Assembly (NCBI GenBank): GCA_030654805.1
Contig: JAURWR010000069.1
Coordinates: forward strand, 1 to 64,000
Length of the DNA stretch: 64,000 bases
Direction: 5' to 3'
From: Burkholderiaceae bacterium
Lineage (GTDB): Bacteria > Pseudomonadota > Gammaproteobacteria > Burkholderiales > Burkholderiaceae_C
In this document: positions 11,111 through 20,342 of the stretch, piece after piece
How positions within the stretch are numbered: position 1 is the first letter of the stretch
How the letters are laid out: every line of letters begins with the position of its first letter
Made by a program: the position numbers and the translations under genes
Notes under the pieces: generated by a model
The model's input: only the letters and a program-made list of their open reading frames with translations
What the model was told of the DNA's origin: nothing
The model's database searches: none

Positions 11111-12403
11111 TCAGGCGGTGCAACTGCGGAAGCCGCAGAACGGGTCGTCACGCTCGGGACGGTAGAAATTGCGGAATTTCGAGTGACGCAGGCGAGCACT
11201 GGTGGCGAACGACGCACCGCGCAGCACCTTGTGCGTGCCGAACCACGGCTGCGAATAGTCGCGGTACGGGTCGGCATTGAACCCGGGGTAGGCGCGAAAG
11301 GTGGTGGCAGTCCACTCCCAGACATCGCCCCAGCGGAATCCCCGCGCGGCGCCAGCATGCGCAGCGGCTTCCCACTCGACCTCGGTCGGCAGCCGACGCC
11401 CGGCCCAGCGGCACCAGGCGTCGGCCTCGTACCAGCTGACGTGAACCACCGGTCGATGCATCGGCAGATTGACCAGCGCACCGAAGCGCCGCTGCAGCAC
11501 GCCCTGACGCAGCTGGTCGACGTGGCGCGGCACGCGCCGACCCTCGCGCTGCACCCACTGCCATCCAGCAGCCGACCACCATCGCTCGTCGTCATAACCA
11601 CCGTCCTCGACGAACTCGGCGTACTGCGCCCAGGTCACGGCCTGCGCGTCGATCTCGAACTCGGGCAATGCCACCTCGTGTGCCGAAGCTTCGTTGTCGA
11701 AAACGAAACCGTCGCCGCGTGCCAGACCCAAGGTCCAGCGCATCGGCAGAAAAGTCAGCGGTGGACGCTGGGCCGCATGGACCCGGCCTGCTGCGGGCGC
11801 CAGCAGATCTGATCCGCAGCCATCGCCAGTGGGAACCTTCAGGCCCAACGTCTGCGCCATCATTGCGAAGGCTTCGCCGTGCATGTCTTCGTGAAACAGC
11901 GCAAGCCGGTGGAAATACAGCGCCGCATCCGGATCGTCGACGTCGGCATCGATCGCATCCAGCAGATCGAGCGTGATCTCCATCGTCTCGGCCAGGTAGT
12001 CCTTGGTGTGCTGCAGTCCGGGCAGATCGAGGAGCCAGCGGCTGTCGTGCGGCACGGCCGACGAGTCGTACCAGCTGTCGGCCTGCGGTTCGATCGATGC
12101 AAGCCGGACACCGGTCGGATCACACGCGGTGCCGCGCTGGCGCTGCACATGGCGACCGATCCAGTATTCCTGGAACCAGCCGATGTGGCCGGCCTCCCAG
12201 AGCGGCGGATTCAGTTCGGGACGCATCGGCACGCGCCAGCCCATGGCGTCGAGGCCGGCTTCGTAGACCGACAGCCAGCGCAACGTATGATTTCTGGCAT
12301 CCATCAGCGCCAGCGACAGCAGATCCTTGCTGGCGGTGCGCAACCAGGGCGAACGGGCATTGCCGGCGTCTCCACCGCATTTTTCCGACGCCTTCTTGTT
12401 CAA
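11111..12403 (-). CDS. senA: Selenoneine synthase (EgtB-like nonheme iron C-Se bond-forming enzyme)
   Basis: About 430 residues with the two-domain EgtB architecture. The N-terminal DinB-like bundle carries a three-histidine iron site (His in LWEAGHIGWF, and two in LFHEDMHGEA). A formylglycine-generating-enzyme-like C-terminal domain follows (about 225-430, RRLPTEVEWEAAA, LRGASFATSARLRHSKFRNFY). SenA oxidatively joins a selenosugar to hercynine in selenoneine synthesis. The cassette partners senB and selD across the divergent gap are what identify it as SenA rather than an ergothioneine enzyme. The TTG start is chosen because GGAG sits five bases upstream and the first helix (KDLLSLALMDARNHTLRWL) must be included. 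An ATG at 12424 would add seven residues; an ATG at 12304 would cut the helix. Confidence 0.88.
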   Translation of the reverse strand: MNKKASEKCGGDAGNARSPWLRTASKDLLSLALMDARNHTLRWLSVYEAGLDAMGWRVPMRPELNPPLWEAGHIGWFQEYWIGRHVQRQRGTACDPTGVRLASIEPQADSWYDSSAVPHDSRWLLDLPGLQHTKDYLAETMEITLDLLDAIDADVDDPDAALYFHRLALFHEDMHGEAFAMMAQTLGLKVPTGDGCGSDLLAPAAGRVHAAQRPPLTFLPMRWTLGLARGDGFVFDNEASAHEVALPEFEIDAQAVTWAQYAEFVEDGGYDDERWWSAAGWQWVQREGRRVPRHVDQLRQGVLQRRFGALVNLPMHRPVVHVSWYEADAWCRWAGRRLPTEVEWEAAAHAGAARGFRWGDVWEWTATTFRAYPGFNADPYRDYSQPWFGTHKVLRGASFATSARLRHSKFRNFYRPERDDPFCGFRSCTA

Positions 12404-12439
12404 GTCATCTCCAGCTTCCGGCATGCCCACGTGACCACC

Positions 12440-13438
12440 ATGACCCGCCGGCCCACCGTGCTGATCGCAAGCCCCGCGCTTGCAGCGGCCAACAACGGCA
12501 ACTGGCAGACCGCATCGCGATGGTCCCGAATGTTGCGACCCGATTTTCACACCGAGGTGATCGGAGGCTGGCACGGCCAACCTTGTGACGTGCTGATCGC
12601 GCTCCATGCAAGACGTTCAGCCGACTCAGTCGCAGCCTACGTCGCCGCGCACCCGACGCGACCCTGCATCGTCGCGCTGACCGGCACCGACCTGTACCGT
12701 GACATACGCGACGACGCCTCGGCGCAGGACACGCTGCGGCGCGCCACGCACCTGGTGGTGCTGCAGGATCAGGGGCTCGCGGCCCTGCCACCGACATGCA
12801 GAGACAAAGCGTGTGTGATCTTTCAATCGGCGCCGCCACGCCAGCCGGTCCCACCGCCGAAGCGTGCGCTGCACGTGATTTTCGTCGGTCACCTGCGAGC
12901 CGAAAAGGACCCGCTGACGCTGTTGCGGGCCGCCGGACGGCTGGCGAACCGGAACGACATCCGCATCGACCTGATCGGAGACTCGCTGGACGACTCACTC
13001 GCCGAAGCAATTCGAGGCGGGCAGGCCTCGCTGCCCACCTTTCGCTGGCTCGGCGCACGCCCCCACGCAGACACTCGACGCCGCATTCAGTGTGCTCATC
13101 TGCTGGTCAACAGCAGCAGGATGGAAGGCGGCGCACACGTCGTTCTGGAGGCCGTGCAAAGCGGTACCGCCGTCTTGGCCTCGCGCATCCCCGGAAACAT
13201 CGGCATGCTGGGCTCCGCACATCAAGGCTATTTCGAGGTGGGCGATGATGCGAGCCTGGCTGCGCTGATCGAGCGAGCCCGCGACGATGCACCCTTCCTG
13301 GCGCGTCTGCGCGCCCAGGGCGAACAACGCTCTGCATTGTTTTCACCGGCAGCCGAACGACACCGGCTGCATCAACTGATCACTGCGGCGATGCAACGCA
13401 CGGCCATGCACGCCGAAGCCCCACAGGACAACCGATGA
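12440..13438 (+). CDS. senB: Selenosugar synthase, GT-B glycosyltransferase-like
   Basis: 332-residue protein with a GT-B fold. The N-terminal half has LIASPALAAANNGNWQTA and ALTGTDLYRDI; the C-terminal nucleotide-sugar half has VIFVGHLRAEKDPLTLLRA and the E-x7-E-like segment RMEGGAHVVLEAVQSGTAVLAS. SenB uses UDP-sugar and selenophosphate to form the selenosugar that SenA consumes. Its stop overlaps the selD start (ATGA), and it lies only 36 bp from the divergent senA. There is no clear Shine-Dalgarno; an in-frame GTG at 12431 is an alternative start. By family alone it would be an ordinary group 1 glycosyltransferase; the neighbours give the specific call. Confidence 0.86.
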   Translation: MTRRPTVLIASPALAAANNGNWQTASRWSRMLRPDFHTEVIGGWHGQPCDVLIALHARRSADSVAAYVAAHPTRPCIVALTGTDLYRDIRDDASAQDTLRRATHLVVLQDQGLAALPPTCRDKACVIFQSAPPRQPVPPPKRALHVIFVGHLRAEKDPLTLLRAAGRLANRNDIRIDLIGDSLDDSLAEAIRGGQASLPTFRWLGARPHADTRRRIQCAHLLVNSSRMEGGAHVVLEAVQSGTAVLASRIPGNIGMLGSAHQGYFEVGDDASLAALIERARDDAPFLARLRAQGEQRSALFSPAAERHRLHQLITAAMQRTAMHAEAPQDNR

Positions 13439-14502
13439 CTACCACCACACCCTCCGATCGCCCCGCCGCCCCGCGTCTGACATCGCTAGCCCATGGCGGA
13501 GGCTGCGGCTGCAAGATCGCTCCCGGCGTGCTCTCGCAAATCCTGAAGAGCAGCTCGGGATTTCCGATTCCGAAGGAGTTGCTGGTCGGCATAGAGACCG
13601 CCGACGACGCGGCGGTTTACCAGCTCAACGACGAGCAGGCATTGATCGCGACCACGGATTTCTTCATGCCGATCGTCGATGACCCGCGCGACTTCGGACG
13701 CATCGCCGCGACCAATGCCATCAGCGATGTCTACGCGATGGGCGGCACCCCGATCTTCGCGCTCGCACTCGTCGGCATGCCGATCAACGTGCTGCCGATC
13801 GAGACCATCGCCGCCATCCTGGAGGGAGGCCAAAGCATCTGCGCTGAAGCCGGCATCCCGATCGCTGGCGGGCACACGATCGATTCGGTCGAGCCGATCT
13901 ATGGCCTGGTCGTGCTGGGGCTGGTGCATCCAAGCCGCGTCAAGCGCAACGCGGATGCGAGACCCGGAGACAAGCTGGTGCTGGGCAAGCCGCTGGGCAT
14001 CGGCGTGCTGTCGGCAGCGCTGAAGAAGAACGCGCTCGGTCTGGAAGGCTACGCACAGATGATCGCCAGCACGACAAAGCTGAACACGCCCGGCGTCGAG
14101 CTGGCCCGGCTGGATGGCGTGCACGCGCTCACCGACGTCACCGGCTTCGGGCTTGCCGGCCATGCACTCGAACTGGCTCGCGGCGCAGGCGTGCGGGCGA
14201 TCATCGACTGGGACCAGGTGCCTCTGCTGGTGGGCGTGCGCGAACTCGCGGCCCAGGGCATGGTGACCGGCGCATCCGGGCGCAACTGGGTCAGCCACGG
14301 CCCACATGTCAACCTGCCGGCCGGTTTCGCCGACATCGATATCGCGCTGCTCAATGACCCGCAGACCAGCGGCGGCCTCCTGGTGTCGTGCCGCGCAGAC
14401 AAGGTGGACGAAGTGCTGTCGATTTTCAGGCGACAAGGGTTCGCGACGGCGGCCGTGATCGGCGAGGTGACAGACGGACCCGCGGGCTTGACCGTGCGCT
14501 GA
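13435..14502 (+). CDS. selD: Selenide, water dikinase (selenophosphate synthetase, SenC/SelD)
   Basis: 355 residues. The glycine-rich active-site loop reads HGGGCGCKIAPG, with cysteine in place of the selenocysteine found in some homologues and a Lys close by. AIRS-type motifs follow (TTDFFMPIVDDP, NAISDVYAMGG, GGHTIDSVEP, DVTGFGLAGHALE, NDPQTSGGLLVS). It makes selenophosphate from selenide and ATP. It is translationally coupled to senB, so here it most likely supplies the selenoneine pathway (the role called SenC). It could also serve selenocysteine or selenouridine synthesis if no other selD exists in the genome. The product end and the convergent gph gene leave a 99-bp gap with no clear terminator. 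Confidence 0.95.
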   Translation: MTTTTPSDRPAAPRLTSLAHGGGCGCKIAPGVLSQILKSSSGFPIPKELLVGIETADDAAVYQLNDEQALIATTDFFMPIVDDPRDFGRIAATNAISDVYAMGGTPIFALALVGMPINVLPIETIAAILEGGQSICAEAGIPIAGGHTIDSVEPIYGLVVLGLVHPSRVKRNADARPGDKLVLGKPLGIGVLSAALKKNALGLEGYAQMIASTTKLNTPGVELARLDGVHALTDVTGFGLAGHALELARGAGVRAIIDWDQVPLLVGVRELAAQGMVTGASGRNWVSHGPHVNLPAGFADIDIALLNDPQTSGGLLVSCRADKVDEVLSIFRRQGFATAAVIGEVTDGPAGLTVR

Positions 14503-14601
14503 GCGGTGCACTCGCCACACCGTAACGAGCCCCCACCCGAGCCAGGCGACCACGAAGCGATCACCGCATTGACGAACGGCGATTGATGCAAAGCCAACGC
14601 T

Positions 14602-15264
14602 TCAAGCCGACAGCAAATCCAGGACGTCCATCGCTGCATCGACGGTGTGATGGGCACCCCAGGATTCGACGGGCTCGCCCACACCCAGATAGCCCCAGGT
14701 GACCGCCACCGTGCGCATGCCGGCGGCATGCCCGGCCTGCACGTCCCGCAGGTCGTCGCCGATGTAGAGGCAACGAGCAGGGTCGACTCGCATGCGTCTC
14801 GCAGCCTCGAGCAGTGGCGCCGGATGCGGCTTGGAATGAGGCGTGGTGTCTCCAGCGATCACCACCGCAGCCCGATCGTAGAGACCGAGCGCCCGTGCCA
14901 GCGGGTCGGCAAATCGCATGGCCTTGTTGGTGACGATGCCCCACGGCAGCGACCTCGCATCCAGCGCATCGAGCAACGGCTCGACCTGCTCGAACACGCG
15001 TGTCTGTTGGGTCATCCGCGACTCGTAGCGAGCCAGGAATTCGTCGCGCAGCTCGATGAAGGTCTCGTCGCCCGGCCCCACGCCGAAGGCCTCGCCGACC
15101 AGGCCCCGCGCACCGGAACCGACCATCGCGCGCAAGCGGTCGTATGAGACATCGGTCATTCCGCGAGCGCGGCGCATCTCGTTGGCCGCGCCGGCCAGAT
15201 CGGGCGCACTGTCGACGACCGTGCCGTCCAGATCGAACAGAACCGCGAGGATGCTTCGCGTCAT
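14602..15264 (-). CDS. gph: Phosphoglycolate phosphatase (HAD family)
   Basis: 220 residues. HAD motif I is FDLDGTVVDSAPDL with the nucleophile and acid/base aspartates, motif II is the Thr in IVTNK, the motif III Lys is in SKPHPAPLL, and motif IV is YIGDDLRDVQAG. It removes phosphate from 2-phosphoglycolate, a by-product of DNA repair and oxygenase activity. The start MTRSILAV is the family-typical N-terminus; an extra 14-residue upstream reading is not conserved. It lies downstream of ubiG in the usual betaproteobacterial ubiG-gph pair. Confidence 0.93.
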   Translation of the reverse strand: MTRSILAVLFDLDGTVVDSAPDLAGAANEMRRARGMTDVSYDRLRAMVGSGARGLVGEAFGVGPGDETFIELRDEFLARYESRMTQQTRVFEQVEPLLDALDARSLPWGIVTNKAMRFADPLARALGLYDRAAVVIAGDTTPHSKPHPAPLLEAARRMRVDPARCLYIGDDLRDVQAGHAAGMRTVAVTWGYLGVGEPVESWGAHHTVDAAMDVLDLLSA

Positions 15265-15334
15265 CGACTTACGGTCGAACCGGGACGCAGCCCTGAGGGG
15301 CTGCAACGTGAAAGCTCGGCATGGCCCTGCGATT

Positions 15335-16039
15335 TCATGCAGGCTTGCGGCAAGCGAACATGTAATTGACGCTGGTGTTGTCGGACAACCAGTAGCGGCG
15401 GGTGATCGGGTTGTATTCGAGTCCGCTTGACTCCGTTACATCCAGCCCCGCTGCGCGACAGTGATTCGCCAGCTCACTCGGCTTGATGAACTTGGCATAT
15501 TCGTGCGTGCCCTTGGGCAGCAGCTTCAGCACATGCTCCGCGCCGACGATCGCGAACAGGAAGGACTTGAGATTGCGGTTCAGGGTAGAGAAGAACAGCC
15601 AACCGCCGGGCTGGCACATCGTGGCGCAGGCCTGCACCACGGACGCGGGATCGGGCACGTGCTCCAGCATCTCCATGCAGGTCACGACATCGAACTGCTC
15701 TGGCATCTCGTCGGCAAGCGCTTCGGCAGACACCTCGCGGTAGTCGATCGACGGCGTGCTGGCTTCCAGCGCGTGCAGGGTGGCCACCCGCAGCGCCTTG
15801 GTCGACAGGTCGATGCCCAGTACCTGGGCACCTCGACGCGCCATCGCGTCAGACAGGATGCCACCGCCGCATCCGACATCCAGGGCGCGCTTGCCAGAGA
15901 TACGAGCACGCTGATCGATCCAGTCCAGGCGCAGTGGGTTGATCTGGTGCAGCGGTCGGAACTCGCTTTCGGTATCCCACCAGCGGTGGGCCAGGTCACT
16001 GAATTTGGCGAGTTCCTGGGGGTCGGCGTTCAAGGTCAT
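15335..16039 (-). CDS. ubiG: Ubiquinone biosynthesis O-methyltransferase
   Basis: 234-residue class I SAM methyltransferase with motif [16 protein letters not shown], the acidic residue in VLGIDLS, and the UbiG-specific [11 protein letters not shown] and STLNRN motifs. It carries out the O-methylation steps of ubiquinone synthesis. The start MTLNADP follows a terminator that closes the ompA transcript; the longer upstream reading runs through that terminator hairpin and is rejected. Followed by gph. Confidence 0.95.
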   Translation of the reverse strand: MTLNADPQELAKFSDLAHRWWDTESEFRPLHQINPLRLDWIDQRARISGKRALDVGCGGGILSDAMARRGAQVLGIDLSTKALRVATLHALEASTPSIDYREVSAEALADEMPEQFDVVTCMEMLEHVPDPASVVQACATMCQPGGWLFFSTLNRNLKSFLFAIVGAEHVLKLLPKGTHEYAKFIKPSELANHCRAAGLDVTESSGLEYNPITRRYWLSDNTSVNYMFACRKPA

Positions 16040-16060
16040 CGATGGATGGTACCCAAAGAA

Positions 16061-16082
16061 AAACCCCGCCGAAGCGGGGTTT
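16061..16082 (-). terminator. Rho-independent terminator after the OmpA-like gene
   Basis: AAACCCCGC and GCGGGGTTT form a 9-bp perfect stem around a 4-nt loop, with T-runs on either side. It lies between the OmpA-like stop and the ubiG start on the minus strand. ubiG therefore needs its own promoter or read-through. Confidence 0.85.
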
Positions 16083-16106
16083 CTGGATAGCAGCAAGCGC
16101 TTGGGC

Positions 16107-16781
16107 TTACTTGGTCTTCGTACCGACAACCTCGATCTCGACGCGGCGGTTCTTGGCGCGTCCGTCGGAGGACTTGTTGTCTGCAACAGGCTGCTTCTCG
16201 CCCTTGCCTTCGGTGTAGACGCGATTCTTTTCGACGCCCTTGCCGACCAGATAGGCCTTGACGGCTTCGGAGCGACGCACCGACAGTGCCTGATTGTAGG
16301 CGTCGGAGCCGACCGCGTCGGTGTGACCGACGGCGATGATCACTTCAAGGTTGATGGAACCGAGCTTGCTGACGACGTCGTCGAGCTTGGCCTTGCCCTC
16401 ATCCTTCAACACCGACTTGTCGAAGTCGAAGAATGCGTCAGCGGCGAAAGTGACCTTCTCGCTGGCTGGTGCAGCTGCAGCGGCCACGACTGGAGCAGCT
16501 GCTGCTGCCTTCGCTGGCGCCGCAGCAGGTGCGGGGGCAGCCGGCGCCGGAGCGGCCGCAGCCTTGGCCGCAGGCTTGAGGGCGCCATCACATTCAGCCA
16601 GCGCAGTAGCAGGCGTCCAGTTGGCATCACGCCAGCACAGTTCATTCGTACCGTTTTTCCACGGCAGACCGGTCACGTTGACCCAGTTATCCACAGCGGT
16701 TTGTTGCGCAAATGCGCCGGTCACCACCAACGTCATAGCGGCAGCAGCAAACGACGATGCCACCTTGTTCAACTTAATCAT
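16107..16781 (-). CDS. OmpA-family outer membrane / peptidoglycan-associated protein
   Basis: 224 residues. A signal peptide (cleavage after GAFA) is followed by a short mature segment with two cysteines (NELCWRD, LAECDGA), a 45-residue Ala/Pro/Lys linker, and a C-terminal OmpA-like domain ([36 protein letters not shown]). The domain carries the Asp/Arg residues that bind diaminopimelate in peptidoglycan. It has no eight-stranded beta-barrel, so it is a periplasmic or anchored OmpA-C protein common in Burkholderiales beside gyrA. It is divergent from gyrA across 273 bp. The Ala-rich linker is a low-complexity tract prone to length variation. Confidence 0.9.
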   Translation of the reverse strand: MIKLNKVASSFAAAAMTLVVTGAFAQQTAVDNWVNVTGLPWKNGTNELCWRDANWTPATALAECDGALKPAAKAAAAPAPAAPAPAAAPAKAAAAAPVVAAAAAPASEKVTFAADAFFDFDKSVLKDEGKAKLDDVVSKLGSINLEVIIAVGHTDAVGSDAYNQALSVRRSEAVKAYLVGKGVEKNRVYTEGKGEKQPVADNKSSDGRAKNRRVEIEVVGTKTK

Positions 16782-17054
16782 GGTTTTCCTCTCGAGGGAC
16801 AGTGCAATCAAATGTGCAAAAAAGGTTCCGAACTGAGGCCGGAATTCGAGCGGCAATCGATATCTCTGCCTTAATTTGCCAGCGAAATCATTGTGCCATA
16901 GGGTATTCACGATGGCGCGCATCGCTAGGAATGCTCGTTTTTGGGGCGCCGTATGTTGCTGCGTCACCACAGCGACCGACACCTACAATCAGTGTTGATG
17001 GTCACGCGCCACCAACACCCCGCTTCATTCAGCGCACAGCGCCCCTTCACCAGC

Positions 17055-19703
17055 ATGAGCCAGTTCGCCAAGGAAACCCTCCCGATCAGTCTCGAGGAGG
17101 AGATGCGGCGGTCGTACCTCGATTACGCAATGAGCGTGATCGTCGGGCGCGCACTACCAGACGCGCGTGATGGACTCAAGCCGGTCCACAGGCGTGTGCT
17201 CTTCGCGATGCACGAGTTGAACAACGACTGGAACCGGCCTTACAAGAAGTCGGCTCGCATCGTGGGCGATGTGATCGGCAAGTACCACCCTCACGGTGAC
17301 CAGTCGGTCTACGACACCATCGTGCGGATGGCGCAGGATTTCTCGCTGCGCCACATGCTGGTCGATGGCCAGGGCAACTTCGGTTCGGTCGACGGCGACA
17401 ACGCGGCGGCGATGCGGTACACCGAAATCCGGCTGGCGAAGATCGCCCACGAAATGCTCGCCGATCTGGACAAGGAAACCGTCGATTTCGGGCCCAACTA
17501 CGACGGCAGCGAGAAAGAGCCGCTCGTCATGCCGAGCAGGCTTCCGAACCTGCTGGTCAATGGTTCGGGCGGCATCGCGGTCGGAATGGCGACCAACATC
17601 CCGCCGCACAACCTCAACGAGGTCGTCGACGCCTGCCTGCACCTGCTGAAGAACCCGGCCGCCACCATCGACGAGCTGATGGAGATCATCCCGGCGCCGG
17701 ATTTTCCGACGGCCGGCATCATTTACGGACTGAACGGCGTGCGCGACGGTTACCGCACCGGCCGCGGCCGTGTGGTGATGCGCGCCAAGTGCCATTTCGA
17801 GGACATCGACAAGGGCCAGCGGCAGTCGATCATCGTCGACGAGATCCCGTATCAGGTGAACAAGAAGAACCTGCTCGAGCGAATGGCCGAGCTGGTGCAT
17901 GAGAAGAAGCTGGAAGGCATCAGCCACATCCAGGACGAGTCCGACAAGGACGGCATGCGAGTCGTCATCGAACTCAAGCGGGGCGAAGTCCCCGAAGTGG
18001 TCCTGAACAACCTCTACAAGCAAACGCAGCTCCAGGACACCTTCGGCATCAACATGGTCGCGCTGGTCGACAACCAGCCCAAGCTGTGCAACCTGAAGGA
18101 TCTGATCGCCGTCTTCCTGGAGCATCGCCGCGAAGTCGTCACGCGCCGCACGGTCTATGAACTGCGCAAGGCCCGCGAACGCGGCCACGTGCTCGAAGGT
18201 CTGGCGGTTGCTCTGGCGAACATCGATGAATTCATCGAGACCATCAAGGCATCGCCAACGCCACCGGTCGCCAAGGCGGCGCTGATGAGCAAGAGCTGGG
18301 ATTCGTCGATGGTGCGCGAGATGCTCGCTCGTGCAGAAAGCGAAGCACCCGGGGGTCGCGAGTCCTTCCGCCCCGAAGGACTGCCGAAGAGCTTCGGCAT
18401 GCAGGCAGATGGCCTGTACCGTCTGAGCGACGATCAGGCCGGTGAAATCCTTCAGATGCGCCTGCAACGCCTGACCGGACTGGAGCAGGACAAGATCATC
18501 GGTGAATACAAGGAGGTGATGACCACCATCGCCGACTTGCTGAACATCCTGGCCACGCCCGAGCGTGTGACCTCGATCATTTCGGACGAACTGGCGGCGA
18601 TCAAGCAGGAGTTCGGGCAGACCAAGGTCGGCGTGCGACGCAGCAAGATAGAGCACAACGCGCAAGATCTGGGCACTGAAGACCTGATCACGCCGACCGA
18701 CATGGTCGTGACGCTCAGCCACACCGGCTACTTCAAGAGCCAGCCGCTGGCCGAGTACAGCGCGCAACGACGTGGCGGCCGCGGCAAGCAGGCCACGCAG
18801 ACCAAGGAAGACGACTGGATCGAGCAGCTGTTCATCGCGAACACGCACGACTACATCCTGTGCTTCACCAACAAGGGCCGCGTCTACTGGCTCAAGGTCT
18901 GGGAAGTGCCGCAGGGCTCGCGCAACTCGCGCGGCAAGCCGATCGTCAACATGTTTCCGCTGCTGCCCGGCGAGAAGGTCAATGTCGTGCTGCCGCTGAC
19001 CGGCGAGGCGCGTACTTTCCCGGCCGAGCGCTACGTCTTCATGGCGACCGCCAAGGGCACGGTCAAGAAGACCTCGCTCGATGAATTCAGCAACCCGCGC
19101 AAGGCCGGGATCATCGCCGTCGATCTGGACGAAGGCGATTTCCTGATCGGTGCAGCGATCACCGATGGCCAGCACGACGTGATGCTGTTCAGCGACGCCG
19201 GGAAGGCAGTGCGCTTCGACGAGAACGACGTGCGCCCGATGGGCCGCAACACCCGCGGCGTGCGCGGCATGATGCTGGAAGAGGCGCACAGCGTCATCGC
19301 CATGCTGGTCGCCGAAGACGAAACGCAGAGCGTGCTCACAGCGACGGTTAACGGATTTGGCAAGCGCACCAGCATCGTCGAGTACACCCGACACGGCCGC
19401 GGCACCAAAGGCATGATCGCGATCCAGCAAAGCGATCGCAACGGCAAGGTCGTTGCGGCCACGCTGGTTCGACCCGACGACGAGATCATGCTGATCACCG
19501 ACAAGGGCGTGCTGGTGCGCACCCGCGTCTCGGAAATTCGTGAGCTCGGCCGCGCCACGCAAGGCGTGACGCTGATCGCACTCGACACCGGTTCCACCTT
19601 GAGCGGCCTGCAGCGCATCGTCGAGAACGATGTCAGCGCCGAAGGCAGCACCGACACCCCTCCCGGCGACGACAACAGCGCGCCTCCCACCGAGACAACT
19701 TGA
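17055..19703 (+). CDS. gyrA: DNA gyrase subunit A
   Basis: 882 residues. An N-terminal breakage-reunion domain carries the catalytic tyrosine in [10 protein letters not shown], and a C-terminal domain of six beta-pinwheel blades carries the GyrA box region QRRGGRG. With GyrB it introduces negative supercoils. Residues 79-87 read [10 protein letters not shown]: numbering matches E. coli exactly, and position 83, usually Ser or Thr, is Gln. The start [12 protein letters not shown] is family-typical; a longer in-frame reading lies in the promoter region. The stop overlaps the next gene by one base. The C-terminus is an acidic tail rich in Asp, Thr and Pro. Confidence 0.98.
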   Translation: MSQFAKETLPISLEEEMRRSYLDYAMSVIVGRALPDARDGLKPVHRRVLFAMHELNNDWNRPYKKSARIVGDVIGKYHPHGDQSVYDTIVRMAQDFSLRHMLVDGQGNFGSVDGDNAAAMRYTEIRLAKIAHEMLADLDKETVDFGPNYDGSEKEPLVMPSRLPNLLVNGSGGIAVGMATNIPPHNLNEVVDACLHLLKNPAATIDELMEIIPAPDFPTAGIIYGLNGVRDGYRTGRGRVVMRAKCHFEDIDKGQRQSIIVDEIPYQVNKKNLLERMAELVHEKKLEGISHIQDESDKDGMRVVIELKRGEVPEVVLNNLYKQTQLQDTFGINMVALVDNQPKLCNLKDLIAVFLEHRREVVTRRTVYELRKARERGHVLEGLAVALANIDEFIETIKASPTPPVAKAALMSKSWDSSMVREMLARAESEAPGGRESFRPEGLPKSFGMQADGLYRLSDDQAGEILQMRLQRLTGLEQDKIIGEYKEVMTTIADLLNILATPERVTSIISDELAAIKQEFGQTKVGVRRSKIEHNAQDLGTEDLITPTDMVVTLSHTGYFKSQPLAEYSAQRRGGRGKQATQTKEDDWIEQLFIANTHDYILCFTNKGRVYWLKVWEVPQGSRNSRGKPIVNMFPLLPGEKVNVVLPLTGEARTFPAERYVFMATAKGTVKKTSLDEFSNPRKAGIIAVDLDEGDFLIGAAITDGQHDVMLFSDAGKAVRFDENDVRPMGRNTRGVRGMMLEEAHSVIAMLVAEDETQSVLTATVNGFGKRTSIVEYTRHGRGTKGMIAIQQSDRNGKVVAATLVRPDDEIMLITDKGVLVRTRVSEIRELGRATQGVTLIALDTGSTLSGLQRIVENDVSAEGSTDTPPGDDNSAPPTETT

Positions 19704-20335
19704 TGAAACGATTCCTTGCACTCACCGCCCTGTGTTTCACCATGCAGGCACAGGCTCAGACGACCGCGGCACCCGCTGCCGCACCGGTCTCGCAAGCAAA
19801 AAAGGACCTCGTTCAGAAGCTGCTGGCCCTGCAACAACCGGTCTTCGAGAACATCGCCCGCAACGTCGTGGAGCGTCCGGCAGTGCAGTTGATGCAGGCA
19901 GCCGGGCAGGCCCTGCAGACGCAGATCCCTGTGGAAAAGCGGGAGTCCACCGGAAAGACCATCGAAACCGACGTGAAGAAGTTCGTCGAAGAATCGGTGC
20001 CCGTGCTGCGCGACCGTGCCGTCAAACTCGCGCCGTCAACCTTCGGCACGGTGTTCGAAGAGAAATTCACCGAGGACGAGCTCAAACAGCTGATCGCCTG
20101 GACCGAATCGCCGGTGAACAAGAAGTTCAAGCAGACCCTGCCTGAGGTTGAAACCGGCTTCGTCAAGAAGCTCATCGCTGAAGCCGGTCCCATGCTCGAC
20201 CCCAAGCTGCAAGAACTGCAGCAGAAGGTCCGGGCGACCTTGGCCGCCAATGCGGCTTCGGCACCGGCAACGGCTGCCTCGGCACCCGCTCCTGCGCGCG
20301 CCGCCAAGCCTCCGGCAAAGGCTGCCAGCAAGTAA
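19703..20335 (+). CDS. Exported DUF2059-domain protein
   Basis: 210 residues. A signal peptide ([16 protein letters not shown]) is followed by a helical DUF2059-type domain, with [29 protein letters not shown] as the recognisable core (abbreviated here, residues about 113-145). The tail of about 40 residues is Ala/Pro/Ser-rich. The function of DUF2059 is unknown. The ATG shares a base with the gyrA stop and serC follows after seven bases, so it is a member of the gyrA-serC transcription unit. This position between gyrA and serC is common in this order. Confidence 0.85.
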   Translation: MKRFLALTALCFTMQAQAQTTAAPAAAPVSQAKKDLVQKLLALQQPVFENIARNVVERPAVQLMQAAGQALQTQIPVEKRESTGKTIETDVKKFVEESVPVLRDRAVKLAPSTFGTVFEEKFTEDELKQLIAWTESPVNKKFKQTLPEVETGFVKKLIAEAGPMLDPKLQELQQKVRATLAANAASAPATAASAPAPARAAKPPAKAASK

Positions 20336-20342
20336 TCGGTTC

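Noticed and set aside
11111-12403. Calling the EgtB-like gene an ergothioneine enzyme
   Set aside because: No EgtC, EgtD or EgtE partner is present, while a glycosyltransferase and selD adjoin it, which is the selenoneine arrangement.
16503-16640. Ala/Pro-rich tract in the OmpA-like gene as a sequence error or tandem repeat
   Set aside because: It is in frame, in the usual linker position before the OmpA domain, and such Ala/Pro/Lys linkers are common in this family.
16984-16989. TACAAT as the -10 of a gyrA promoter
   Set aside because: The only fair -35 (TTGCTG) is 22 bp upstream, outside normal spacing, so it was not listed as a promoter.
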